From the NCBI GenBank assembly GCA_000442125.1, contig KE546983.1, positions 563,581 through 627,580 of the forward strand: a stretch of DNA of 64,000 nucleotides, read 5' to 3'. Made by a program: the position numbers and the translations under genes. Of the stretch, positions 46,133 through 57,879 are shown piece by piece. The notes beneath the pieces were generated by a model. The model was not told the origin of the DNA. It saw nothing but the letters and a program-made list of their open reading frames with translations, and searched no databases. The stretch is from Opeltia flavorubescens. Lineage: Eukaryota; Ascomycota; Lecanoromycetes; Teloschistales; Teloschistaceae. Position 1 is the stretch's first letter. Every line of letters starts with the position of its first letter.

Positions 46133-46837
46133 CTACTGCGAGATACCGGTCGATGGTAAAGCATTCTGATCGCTTTGTATAGCAGGATTCTGACAAGTAG
46201 GTTCTGAAGCCGATCGGCGCGAGACCAAGGGCGTTGAAGTACGGCTTTGGTTCTCGTCACGCATCGCTGAGGTATCGTTGTCATCTTTGGAATCGACCGG
46301 AGTATTATTCTTGTCAAGTTGGTCGCGTTCTGGCTTAGAGTCTACTTTTCTTGATCCTCCCCAGTCTTCCTCTAGGGTATCCTTCGAGTGATCGTCCTCA
46401 GAGTGGCCCTTCTCGGCCGTTGTACTGGTACAATTTCCCTCTCCTTCTGGTTCGTTCACCCCCTCTTGCTTAGTAGAAACTAGACGACAGATCTACGGCA
46501 AATATTAGCTACGAGGGGATCTCAGCATGGCTCTCGTCAGAGCATACCCCATTACGAATAGGAGCCGTGTGTTTCCAGATTTCCCGACCGGCGAATAGGT
46601 AAATTACACCCATTATCGCCCATGCAAGAATGGACGACGCAGAATAATTGTATAAAGACTTCTGTAATTCATTAGCCAGTCCTTGAAGTATCAGATTAAG
46701 TACGGGCATACCTCCGCCGCCAGCTTGCGGAGTTCGGTTCCGCGGATGGCGAGTCGATCCTCTTCCCTCCACTTTTGCACGAAGTCTTCCCAGACCTTTA
46801 AGGCTTCGTGAATCTCGGGAGCTCGCATAGCTAACAT
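46133..46837 (-). CDS. Single-pass membrane protein with acidic tail, 199 aa
   Basis: Join (minus) of 46837-46712, 46661-46548 and 46492-46133. Introns are 50 nt (GTATGC...TTACAG, branch GCTAATGA) and 55 nt (GTATGC...CCGTAG, branch GCTAATAT), both in phase 0, and the frame is open throughout. The start is ATG 46837; a second ATG follows three codons later. Residues 1-42 form an amphipathic helix (EALKVWEDFVQKWREEDRLA). A transmembrane helix lies at about 49-67 (ASSILAWAIMGVIYLFAG). The remaining 125 residues are hydrophilic, rich in Asp, Glu, Ser and Lys. The architecture resembles the 42.2-kb gene (one helix, then an acidic tail), but no clear sequence similarity is visible. No family is recognised. 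Confidence 0.75.
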
Positions 46838-48021
46838 TTTAAAGAGCAGCGATTGTTAGCAAATGATTGTGAGTTTAGTGAGAGAGAGAATTCTCGAGAC
46901 CTTAAACTGTACAGCGTTCGACCGATTTCGGGATCAGCTTTCAATGTGATGTAAACAATTGGAGATAACGTAGGTTTGGAGACTCTTGTTTATCGTTGAG
47001 GCACTATCTACAGTACTAATGCAGTGCCTTGTTTAGCGCGGTCTGATAGGTCTGATATCTGTCTTAACAATGACCTACACAAAGGATAAGGTATTACCTC
47101 GCTGGTCGTAGTATATCTGTCTTGAGCTTATTACACGACAGCATTGAGAGGGGAAGCGGTCTTCTCAATTCTATACAGACTGACTCCACGTCAAAGTATT
47201 TAATGCTGGTAGTTTCCCACCTTGCAGCCTTTTCAATGTCAGGTCGCACGTTTTACTTAGCGGAACAATCAAGTGAGGGAGGATATCCAGAATTGAGCGT
47301 ACTGGGCGGGGCGAAAAGATGGCTTGCATTAGTACCCTTGTACTATAGACAATACCTATCATTTGTTGCATTTCGTAGTTGATAGAGATTGTCGATATAG
47401 CTAGTATAAACTAGTGAATACTGTGTAGATTATCGAAAACAGGTTTTCGTGATTTTTCTTTGTGATATTCACTCTACACAAAGAAGAACTGGCGAGATGA
47501 GCGTGAAAACTTTCGAAGCGACTTCCTCCCACTTCCTCCCACCTCTTTTTCTTTTCTTCTCTCCTACAACGTCAGCCGATCGGCGACCGGTACACATGGA
47601 GAACTTCTTTGGATTCGAGCGATAGTGTCTAGGGCGGAAGGCATTTTTCAGGAGCTTAAGAGAACGTACTTTTCTATGGGCAGGCTCTGACGCTCTCACC
47701 ATGTCATATCAACGCTGACGATTTCCCAATCTGGACTTTCTAGGCCATTTCGTACTTCGAGATCGCAGAAAAGTGAGGAGTAGGATGAGATGGGAGGTGT
47801 GCTCTGTGCAGTAAGCGAGAACCCCCAAAGAATGGCATTCAATTTTTCAGTGACTATCGCTCGCCTTTTGAATTCAAAATAGGAGGTCATTGTACTAATC
47901 ATGAAAATGCTAGAGACCCGCCACTACCGCTTTCAATACCGTGATTTACAGCCCACACGAAGGTCTCGATCCACCAGACTGTCTTGGCCAGCCTAAGGAT
48001 AAATGCTTGCAGCACCACTCT
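46838..48021. other. Intergenic, no gene recognised
   Basis: Short open frames only (for example 47.12-47.38 kb plus and 47.90-47.70 kb minus), with no domain. This is probably the 5' region of the membrane protein gene on one side and the 3' region of the 48-kb gene on the other. Confidence 0.35.
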
Positions 48022-49964
48022 CTATAATCCCGTCCTCCTCGTAGGAATGATACGCGGCTCAAGATCATCATTATCGTCATCTGACGGCTCGTAATCATCG
48101 TCAACCTCCATTGCATGGCCTTCACTCCCAGTGTCTGAGCCCCCAGACGTTTGGGGTCCCGACCCCTGCGGTTCGTCTTGATCTGAGTTGTATGGGCTCG
48201 ATGGTGGATGATTTGGATCCCTTGCCGCCGCTTCAGCTTCGGCATGCCGAACCGCTCGTTTCGCACTTTGGTAGAAGCTGATGAGTTTGACGGTGAGAAT
48301 GTCATCATCCGGAGGTTGTCCCCAATCCTTCGGGAATACCTCGGCGAGGTGGATGTCAAATGAGGCGGGCGATCTTCTTGGGTAGATCTCTTCATCTTGA
48401 ATGATGTAATCAGGGTCTACACGGAAGCTGGTCGCCGTTCGTAGGGTCGGTGTCGTGCGGTGTCTAATTACATCCATAAGGACACAATACTCGCCCGGTG
48501 CCCCTACAATGTCATTGATATGGAAAACGCAGATGATCTTGATATGGCTTTTGCACCCTTGGATCCAATCCTGTACCTTGTCATCCAATTCCTCCTTGGT
48601 TTGCGTATTGCCAACTTCAAAAATCATGAAAGGAAGTCTGGCGCCAGGAACAACAATAGAGCCGTCAGGCCGCAGCTTTTTGATAGGCTTGGGTGCAAGA
48701 GGGCCAAACTTGAGCTTACAACCTATACAAGCCTCAGCGGTCATGGTCATCTGTGGTGTGCCCGGTCAACTTACGCGGGCTCCCAATGTCGTCGTATTCG
48801 ATTGGTTGTCCCTGATACTCCCATTGTTTCTCGTTCAACGCCGCAAGTACCACAGTAGCGGGAACTCTACCCAGTAACTCATGGCTTGGATCCGCCATAC
48901 TTACGGCAATACACGATTGAGGCCTTGGGTGACTGGATATCTTGATCTTCGTGAGGCGAAGCTCGGCGCGCTTGGCTTCTGTACGATGCTGTAGCCTCTT
49001 CACGATACGAAGGTCGGACGGGGTGGCGAGGACGTATTTGACGTCTCCAGTACTTCTATGGACCGGATAGGCCAATCTTCTGTTGGATGTATTAGCCGTC
49101 GGCACAGGCATCGAGGGCAAGCATCACCTACTTGTATTCGTCGTTCAGAGGCTTCCCCACGCACCTAGCAAAGGTAGCGTTGATGATGTTGACGTGCTCT
49201 TGAGTGCGTCGGGTCTGATTAGATAGCTTCTGCTTGCCTGTCTTGGATCCCACTAGCCTCGTTGGCGACGTCGATGATGTTGCGCTTCGGGCAGATGACG
49301 GTGCTGAATGGTGAGACAAAGCTTGTGAACTGGATGAAGAGACTTCAGGAAGACGTGAATATTTGATCGTACGTGAGTCGGGTTCACTCTCTTGAGGGAT
49401 GGCTTGAGATTCTGTAGTAGGGAGTGTGACATCAATCGATGAAGGATCTTGTATGATTTGTATTGAGAAACTCGCTTGGTGCAGTAGAGGGCTGGGTGAT
49501 AGTAGTGTGGGGGGTGCTGGGATCAATGGTACTTTAATCGAGCGACTTTGTGATAGATCAGCTGCGGAGGTGACTTCGGACTCAGAATGTTGAGGTGGAG
49601 AGGGAAACGACCGGTTCTCGTGGAGACAAATCCTCTTTGCAGAACTTTCCTTAAAGCTTGCCGGTGATGATGAAGGAGATATGAGCTGGTGATTTTCTTG
49701 TAACAAAGATACCTCTCGTAGGGAAGATTCGCCAGCTACAACGTCTAGAATGTCGTCTTGACAATACAAGGGATGATGCTCGGAGTTTCCATAGGGGCTA
49801 TCCACTCGAATCAGATCATTGGCAGGACAGGCATCGAGTGAGGATATAGTATCTTGACGTGGCCCCGACGGCGGGGGAGAAGATGGCACATGATTTGCGT
49901 GAGGAGGAGGATGAGGAGGAAAAGTGGAAGGCAATGAAGCCATGTTATCAATCTGTGAATGCAT
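48022..49964 (-). CDS. PD-(D/E)XK-like protein with disordered N-terminus, 612 aa (family 1, copy 2)
   Basis: Join (minus) of 49964-49132, 49079-48775 and 48722-48022. Both introns are 52 nt (GTAGGT...CAACAG, and GTAAGT...TATAG) and lie at the same positions and phases as in the 29.5-kb gene. The first 240 residues are Ser/Pro-rich and disordered, with a basic patch before VNIINATFARCVGKPL, the block shared with copy 1. Exon 3 reads RCKLKFGPLAPKPIKKLRPD, then LPFMIFEVGNTQ, then WIQGCKSHIKIICVFHI: a PD...E-x-G...Q core as in Uma2-like nuclease folds. A long acidic tail (MEVDDDYEPSDDDNDD) ends in a basic cluster. No catalytic Lys is visible at the usual E-x-K position. Function unknown. Confidence 0.85.
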
Positions 49965-50235
49965 TTCCTGATGGAAGAGTCAACGAGTTTCATTGAGACA
50001 TTCTGGTAAAGTAATCTCACATCACGGTGGGACGCCGTTGAAGGATGACGTCACTAGTCTTGGCACACTTGACCCTTTGTTCTTCTCAATCAGTGTAGAC
50101 TGAGGTTTCTGTCGGAGGCTTGAAGCTATCTATCAAGGAACCCGTGCACAGTAGGCGGATTACCCAATAATATCGCTGGTGTACTCCCACGTAATGATCC
50201 CTCGCCGTTCAGGGAACAAGACGGCTAACCAGAAT

Positions 50236-50640
50236 CTCGAATAGTGCAGCTCCAAGAACGCCTTTTCCACCGCTGCTGCCCCCGCTGCCCCCATCGAAGG
50301 AGGCCGCATGGATGTCACCTCGAAAAGAGGGGATATACACCCCAAAAACGCCTTTTCCACCGTTTCTCCCGCTGCCACCACTGAAAAAGATTACACAGCC
50401 GCCACCTTCAAAAGAGGCCGCATTCACCCTTCGGTATTGAGATTCGAGCCAAAACCATACCGCCTACCCTCGGCGGTCCTATCATGGGCCTTGGTATGGC
50501 TGCTGACCGACGCTGACTCCTGGTAACCTGCAAAACATACATCCTACTTATGGAAGGCCTGCGAACGGATGGGAAGAACGAGGGCAAACTTGGTTTCGAA
50601 AAAACATTCGCCAATGACAGCAAACCCCAGCACCTCCACC
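50236..50640 (+). pseudogene. VID27-like pseudogene, copy 2
   Basis: Same gene family as 8.43-9.24 kb and close to it in DNA sequence: ACTGAAAAAGATTACA matches that copy's ACTGAAAAAGGTTACA, and GATGGGAAGAACGAGGGCAA matches its counterpart near 8.92 kb. Peptides in shifting frames are ATTEKDYTAATFKRG, an LPPLGGPIMGL-like stretch and KNEGKLGFEKTFANDSKP. Just upstream, 90-odd bases beginning near AACGCCTTTTCCACCG are tandemly duplicated, so the KNAFST segment occurs twice. The copy contains a stop and frame changes and ends at about 50640. Confidence 0.75.
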
Positions 50641-51060
50641 ATCAAAGCTCTTCTCAGTAAGCATCCGGCCCTCATATCCACGAAAATCCGAGTTCATGTC
50701 AATGATCTGACCATCTTCGACTCAGCCAGTTCATACTCCCTATACGAGCAGATCCTCCCATCCAGTTTGCTCTATCAGGAATATGTCACCATTCCAATCA
50801 TACGCCGGTACTCCATCACTCTCGAACGCATCCTCACTACCCTGTTATTTCATCTTCGACACACACTTCTATTCCAGAGCATGGTGTCGGACACCGTAGG
50901 ACTTATGCTTGCACATCTTGACGAACACCGGAGGGACTGGGAAGGGAGGATCGTTATTGGTGTCGAGGCTATTGGCAAATATAGCGGCACAGTCGTGTCC
51001 TTTAGCCACCAGCCGATCTGGATTCGATGCTATTGCAATGACGCGCAGAAGGTGGTCTGA
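50641..51060 (+). CDS. Open frame of unknown identity (fragment)
   Basis: The frame is open from within the VID27 fragment to 51060 and encodes an ordered-looking sequence (TIKALLSKHPALISTKIRVH, LPSSLLYQEYVTIPIIRRYS, IVIGVEAIGKYSGTVVSF). No family is recognised. It has no start of its own beyond internal Met codons, so it is probably a piece of another gene joined to the VID27 remnant by rearrangement. Confidence 0.35.
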   Translation: MKALLSKHPALISTKIRVHVNDLTIFDSASSYSLYEQILPSSLLYQEYVTIPIIRRYSITLERILTTLLFHLRHTLLFQSMVSDTVGLMLAHLDEHRRDWEGRIVIGVEAIGKYSGTVVSFSHQPIWIRCYCNDAQKVV

Positions 51061-51504
51061 GGTTCAGGACTGAGGTTTATGCACTACATGTCAGAGGTCG
51101 CACATCTGCCTACCAGGAGTGGAGAGAGCTGCATGGTCTTGGGCGGAGTAGGTTGAGGGCGGATTGTCGTCCTGATCAGCGATGGTCATGGATCTCATTC
51201 AGGAGCCGGGTGGCAGGATTTCCCTCAATGCCACACGGTGTTGTTACTCTTCCCTGGAGGCGACGGAACCTTGGAGCGGCTCGAAGACTCCTGGTGGGGA
51301 CTGGGTCGGTAAATGCTGGTCAAGACTTTCTCGGAATGCGCCGTGCAGCCTAGGTTCCTACGCGTTCTCCTCAATCTCACAGCCATGACGACAATGTGGG
51401 TTAGGGTGCGTCTGCTTCGAGCCTCGCGCCAAGAACGACTATCAGGACAGATCCCCTATGCTCATACCGATGTAGAGTGGTCGCCGTGAGACTTCATCAG
51501 GGAC

Positions 51505-52250
51505 ATGTCTGAGATCAAAGAGCTTAGGAGCCAAAAAAGGGATTCGACGGACGATGACAGTGTGAACTATGGAGACGCTAAAAGGCAGAGAAAAGGGCAC
51601 GTTCAACGGAAGCCTGGACCCAATCAAGATATGTCCCCGACCTCTGACCAACGACGTGCACAAGAACGTGAGCTTGACCCTCAGCTTATATACAAAAATC
51701 ATGATGCACTGCCCCCTCAACCCTCTGACCACTTCTCACCATTATCTGAACCATTCAGACCGCTTTCCGAGCCTGCCTCAGACGATGTCGCAGTCATCAC
51801 AATGCGGAGAAGCGAGCCTGAGCCCTTGACCACCAACGGTTTAACCACAAAGGATTCCGCTGGATGCTAGATCCATGACGACGACAGTAATTCTGACATG
51901 GAATCTGAAGAGAGTCTTGAGGATTCATCGACAGTTAGTCAGGGTTATGGTTACCAGCCAAGGGATAGTTCAAATTAATAGCAGTATCCCACGATTGAGC
52001 CATGTCGTTGTGCTCCCAGATCACCTTCGCCTAGTCCTTCCGTCGTCAATTCTCGGACCAGTGTTGAAGTATGTCGCTGTAGCCTCGGGAGCAATAGAGA
52101 TCTCGCGCTCGGCTTCCACGTACATAGTCCGATGGATGCCATCGATATATGCCCTCAACAGCCCCCACAGATTTCGGCAAACACATTATCCCTTGCGAGT
52201 GCTGGGGCAGGAATGCAAGATGCATTTACTAGCTTTCGCAAGGCGTGCGC
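51505..52250 (+). pseudogene. Stop-interrupted disordered, probably nuclear protein
   Basis: From ATG 51505 a single reading frame runs on for about 245 codons, interrupted by three or so stops (the first at about 51868). It starts MSEIKELRSQKRDSTDD with a bipartite basic patch (AKRQRKGHVQRK), continues with Pro/Ser-rich repeats (PSDHFSPLSEPFRPLSEP), an acidic patch (DDDSNSDMESEESLEDSS) and a Ser/Pro segment. Because the frame stays meaningful past the stops, nonsense mutation of a once longer gene is more likely than introns. Beyond 52.25 kb a related coiled-coil-like stretch may continue in another frame. No family is recognised. Confidence 0.5.
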
Positions 52251-52690
52251 CGCATGAGAGGAGATGGTTGCCATACACCAGCGACGTGTCGGAGCTTCTT
52301 TGGCTCACGCTGTATTCGCTCACGAATGTGCTGAGGAGAGCTTGGCAATGGACCGCAGTGACTAAGATATCCATGGTCAGCAATAAACGACATACGCCGC
52401 GTTGCATACCATCAAGTCATCTCCCATCATCCACACCCTTCAGCACCATCATCGTTGCTGTCAAAACCGCCGGTGCAGTCTGTCTTGTATCCCTCAGGCA
52501 CATACCATGGTCCGGCTCCTATTGCCTTTCTGAATAGCAATTGATGCTCTTCTGGGCTGGCAATCGACGTTGGACGGGAAGTTGTAAGAGTGGCTGTTGA
52601 TCGAAGTTCAATGAGAGAATGTTGCTGTTACTGCTCGCTTCTTGGAGCTTTGTAGAGGTGTACCGCCGCTTGTACTTCTTCTTATTCCCA

Positions 52691-53134
52691 TCAGTCGTAC
52701 ACCAGCCTGCTGAATCGTCGTGGATCTCCACGGTGAAGGTTATGTCCAATCATTACCGACGGGTCGTTCAGGGCGTTGTGGCGGCATAGATACCAGACTC
52801 CCAGAGCGTTCAAGGCAGCTTTTACTCTCGGAAAGCTGATGATGAACAGGCGTGAAGGATGGAGTGGTGGTGTTGTGGGCAAAGGAATGGAGTTGGATGA
52901 TGGGTGGTAGACTGTCTGCGGAAAGGCTGCTGTGGTTTTCTCTGTGAATGCGTACGTCGTCAGCAAAGCAAATCCAGATGCAAAGTGATATCTTACCTTA
53001 TCAACCAATACCATACCCACAACTCGCACGAGATGCGCTACCTGTAGTCGTTGTAGATGTGAATGGCGGACTGTGACTTTGGGGTGGGCGGTAACATGGT
53101 ACTCACCGCTTTGATTTTCTGCCGATGACGTCAC
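52691..53134 (-). CDS. Hypothetical gene fragment
   Basis: A 147-codon open frame starts at ATG 53134 (MTSSAENQSG). Two intron-like segments lie inside it (GTGAGT...CTACAG and GTAAGA...TCACAG), so the true product probably differs from the simple translation. The end is PSVMIGHNLHRGDPRRFSR. No domain is recognised. Confidence 0.3.
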   Translation of the reverse strand: MTSSAENQSGEYHVTAHPKVTVRHSHLQRLQVAHLVRVVGMVLVDKVRYHFASGFALLTTYAFTEKTTAAFPQTVYHPSSNSIPLPTTPPLHPSRLFIISFPRVKAALNALGVWYLCRHNALNDPSVMIGHNLHRGDPRRFSRLVYD

Positions 53135-56100
53135 TTGTTTGACTTCTCCAATTTCCTGGTGTCATCCTCCATCTCCAAGATCCCTTGCTGTCAGTGACCT
53201 TTCCACCGGCTCGGTCAAGACCTCTCAAGTCCAGAAAGAACCACACTGATTCTTCCAACAATTCCCCACAGACTTTCCTACCGACGTTGCCAAAAACAAG
53301 CGCACCACAGCCAGTCCACAACCCAATAACAGAAGCACCTGGTCCTCTTGAGAATTCATCGACAATGCCTTATTTATCAAAATTGACAAAACCACGCTTC
53401 CAGGCAAGTTTTGGCATGCGAACGGAAGAGCAACAACTCTGAGGAAGTATGCCTGTCATATGAGAGTGGAGGGCTTATCAAGGACCAAAAAAGGATCCCT
53501 AATCAGGCGTATTGGAGGACGTTCGAAAATTCTACAACGCTGGTTCACAGAAGTGGAGAATAAGGCGCGTGTGACCCGTCGCTTCGAGGTCCTACTCTAC
53601 TTCTACAGAAGTATAAGATCATTTCTAGTCCTCAATGTCTGAGCGCTGACTCTCTACAGTAGGTAACCCGCCGCCGCCATAGAATTCCCCGCTCGCGTCC
53701 ATCACTCGATCTCTCCTAGTCGGAGCGTGAAGCCACACTTCCAATTCGTGACATCTTCTTACCAAAGGAAGAACACATGGATGGTGGAAAGGTATGGAGC
53801 TACGGGATCAGGACTCAAAGGTCTTTCTTGGGGAGAAGAGGAAAGGGAAAATGACCAGAATGATTGAAAAGATGGGATATGGGAAATGGTGGCAGAGGAA
53901 TTGATGATAAAGAGTCAGTAGTGGGTGTGAGCGATGAGAAACAGGAGGATGCCAAACTGCCGAGTGTCAACATCGAGTTTCTCCTCCCAAGAAGACAAGC
54001 TGAAAGTTAGGATCGCATCCTAAGATGCTGTCAATATTCCAGGACCCTCGCTATTTCCAACCTCCTCCAATTCATCGATGCCGCTGGTCTACCGAGTGCC
54101 TGCAAGACACCACCCGGCGGACAGTTCTCTCGTTACATATCGCGTTTGCACGAGTCGTAAAGAGAAAGATAAGATAATCCAAGGTAAGGAGCCCGACATG
54201 TGCGACGATTCTACAAAGCGCTGGAGTGCAGATCCCTACCAGAATTGTGGCACAATAGCGAGCTCCATGTCACGAATGCAGTCAATGTAGCAAATCTTTT
54301 TAAAACAGCAGAGAGAAGAGCCACAGTCAAGAATCACATCCACGACACGCTGCCATCTCTAAGAACTACCAATGAAATATTGAGTGCGCAGGAGGTGCGA
54401 AGGTTGACTTCCCATCATTCACAAAACATCAAAATGTTTACTGACGGGTTCAGATCTCACTTACATCTTCTCCAACCATTTCATTCCAATACGCCACCTA
54501 TCTGCACCACTTGCACGTTGTTTATCAGCGTCGAAGCACCCAATCCCTTGGTAAATACATCCTATCTTCCGGCAACGCCACAAAGACTTGACTGGGCTCA
54601 CTTGTGGTAGACGGTAGTAGGCATCTCTCCTTCTCCGGTGAACGATCCTGGAATCTCCCGTGTACAGAAGTGGATTTATGGATCCCAGCAGCGCACCACG
54701 ATTCCCACAGTCCCTTCCGTCCGCAGCTCTACACCTTACGCTACACACACAAGCACATCAGTTCGTCAACCTTCATAACGCGAGTCAACAGCAATCAAGT
54801 ACAGAGTTCTCCACTATACGTGCGTTGTAGGCGCCTCAGTACGAATTCCAAGGCATCAAGACAGAATACTTCCATCACACCAGCTTGGACCGCACTTCTT
54901 CTCAGTGGAGGGGCCTCCCCTGGCCATTTGGTAGGCCCAACGGCCTAACCTAGCCTGTCCCTTTTGCATTACCTCCATCGACAGGCGGAGATATTGGATA
55001 ATGCACTTCCCGTAGGCCAGAGATCTTTGGAGTCGGAAGATTTCAGAGCGTGGCGGCGATGAAATAAACAAACAGCACCATCTTCATGCACCACAATGCG
55101 CATGACCATGATTGTCATCCAGACCTGGCCTCGATCATTCCAGCTCATCGATAGCTCACTTACAACCCACACCTGTCGGTATCTTATCAACTTGGAGAGT
55201 TGTCGGACAGTGTCGGCGGAGTCAGTGAATCGGCGCGGAGGCAACACAGTACCATCAAACCATGGCTCGGCTTGTCCGCAAGACGTCTTATGCAATGCGC
55301 ACGTCCTTCACTTCACCGTCCAGTCCATCACTTCCAGCTGATGATGACTCACCAGCATTACACCTTTCTCTGTCTATCCGTGAGGCACCATCCACTAACC
55401 AGCTTGAAAAGCTGTCGGATTGTATCGGCGAAATCATCAAGTCTCGGCGGAGTCTGCGGGGGTCAATACGCAACACCCCGTCACCCATTCAAGTCCTTCA
55501 GACGATTACTCCGCTTATCACACACCTCTACCGCACAACCACTACCTCGTCATCTGGACTCGCTGTTCTTGTCTGAATGTTGGCGGCATTGGGGCTCGAC
55601 ACAGGGAGGAGTACCTGTCAATGCTGGCGTGAGCTTGGGGCCAGCTTCTGTAGGGTTGACCCGACTACGAGCACGAACAGCCCAACCCCTACAGCCACCA
55701 AATCCGTACTAGGAACGCAGGACCAAGAAGATCCGCCCGTGGAGCCACAAGTCCCTCAACGAATGCGATACTACAGTCACGAATAAGAGTCAAGCTATAG
55801 CCCTGTTCTCAGTTCTCGGCCTCACGCCTGACCGAGTTTAGCTGCGCATTCGCCTCGACAACTACATCTTGACCCAACATTTACAGATGGTTGACAATAT
55901 CCTCCATGTCATTCCGCAGCTCTAGCACCTGCAAGCTTGGCTGTCCAGCAGGAACAGGCTCAACTCTGGCTCGTCAATCTTCGATCCTTGAGGAAACGAT
56001 CAAGTCTACAGCCTTGCTTGACGATCACCAGGAGTACGGCACCAAATCTGATCAGGATGTGGCTACTGGGCTCCGGGATGAGCATGGAATCTTCGTGATT

Positions 56101-57879
56101 TTCTCTCCCTTCCTCCTATCCTTACACCACCATGTCATCCTCCCCGCCCCAGATCCCCCGCCACCCTCAACCACGCTTCGGATCCCACCCTGCCGAGACT
56201 GTACAGCCCGGGAAAGCTTGCACCATGGTATGTTGCTGTGTGTCGGGCTCAGCCAGATCCTTTGTCGGCCACGCAGGGAGTAACCAGTGCTTGGCTTCTA
56301 TTGCACCGACCAGACTATCCAACAACACCGACATTCACGGACATCAGAGCAACCCTTCCGGGCCTCACTCAAGGATTCCAAAACTACAGTATGTATTCCT
56401 ACTTATTCTCCACCCAAGATCCAATCCCTTTCCTCAGAACTACCAACTAATTCATCTTCCCAACCATAGTCGCCACCCTCTCCAAAGACCAGAAAGCCCT
56501 CGGCCAAGACGCCGTCAACGCCCAAGGCGAACAGTTCCTCTCCTCCCCTCCTGCCCTCCCTCCCAAAGCGAAAAGCAAAGCCTTATCGAAAAATCCGCCC
56601 CGGAATACCCTAGCCACGCGCTAATACCCTACCACCCCATAACCAGCCCACTCGCGCTCACACAGGGGATACAGAGTAAGGTCGTGCTAGCTGTAAGGTG
56701 ATATTAAACTCCCGCGGAAATTAATTAGCTATAACACGCGCGACGGAGGAGGCTCCTCTAACATAAAAGCATTAGTAGATAAAACGGGCGACGTATTCGA
56801 CTACGAGAGTTAGGGTGTGACTGTGCAAGACAAGATTAAGGCAACGCTCCACGCTATATAAAAGGCAAGGGAGTCGCAGCAATTTGATCGTCCCCTTGTC
56901 CGCTGAAATATTGCGAATCTCTTCGCAGTCTAGTGACGATGGGAAACTCTTCGGCCCCAAACACGTGGATACAATAATTTACATACATGTTAATAGCCAC
57001 ATGGATTCATGAAGGAAAGGACGCCGCCGATTATCACACTTCGAGAAGCCATTCGTGGGCGTAAGCAAACGATAAGCTCGGCATCACACGCTTCTGATTC
57101 TAAATCTGCAAATCCGCATGTTCATTCAATCTAACACCTTGTAGTGCCATGTCACTCACGCACCATGTTACCACCCACCTCCTATTCTACCAATTCACTT
57201 CCTTGCTGCTTCCAAGCATCGATTACCTTCCACGAGGACCACAACCTCGATGTGCTTCAAATACAAGACATCACCGTTCTCTGGTCATGACTTGCATCTG
57301 CACGCTTTGGAGCTGAGCTTTGCTCGTCGCTTGCCGGGGGCTTTGCTTGCGTATCCTAATCATTTCTCCGAGCGAAGGTACGGATTTCTTTGGCTGCTTG
57401 GGCGGGCCCCTGATGGGTCTTTCTGGCCACGTTTCGGGGCTTGGAGGATGTATTGCCTGGTCTTGGGTGGAATCTAGGATCTTCAATTGCGCGATATCGC
57501 GATCTCATTTGCGGGTGTTGGAACGAATTCCGCTGTCGCATTTCGATCAACAAGGCTTAATAGCTGAAGAGCGAGCGCGATGTCGGTGCTTTCGAGAAAC
57601 ACCAACAGGCAGGCACGTGTATCTGGCTATTACCTGAGGAACAGCTCTGCCCCTGTAATCGGAAATATGATGTTGAGAGTGAATCCCATGGTATCAGACC
57701 AATCTTGCTGCCATCGTTCCCAGTCACTCGAATCAATCTCTTCGGACAGTCAACAGGGTTAAGCCATCAGCAACGGCTCGAAAAAAGGATTCTCCGCTTC
57801 TGTCCGCTAGCCATAAAGAAGAGAGTTCGAAGAACAGCATGTTGCACCATGGCCTCAAAGTCCCCACCTTTCCCCTAAT
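53135..57879. other. Fragmentary open frames, no confirmed gene
   Basis: A plus-strand frame at 55.26-55.58 kb (MARLVRKTSYAMRTSF..., with LEKLSDCIGEIIKSRRSLRG) has a decayed relative just upstream at 55.19-55.25 kb, suggesting a tandem duplication. At 56.13-56.70 kb, RATLPGLTQGFQNY, an intron-like GTATGT...CATAG segment and VATLSKDQKALGQDAVNAQG may be two exons of an unidentified gene. A TATATAAAA box occurs near 56.86 kb. Nothing else is recognised. Confidence 0.35.

Noticed and set aside
56700-56960. A mobile-element end or small RNA gene near a TATATAAAA box
   Set aside because: Only the box itself is suggestive. No terminal repeats, target duplication or recognisable RNA fold could be read.
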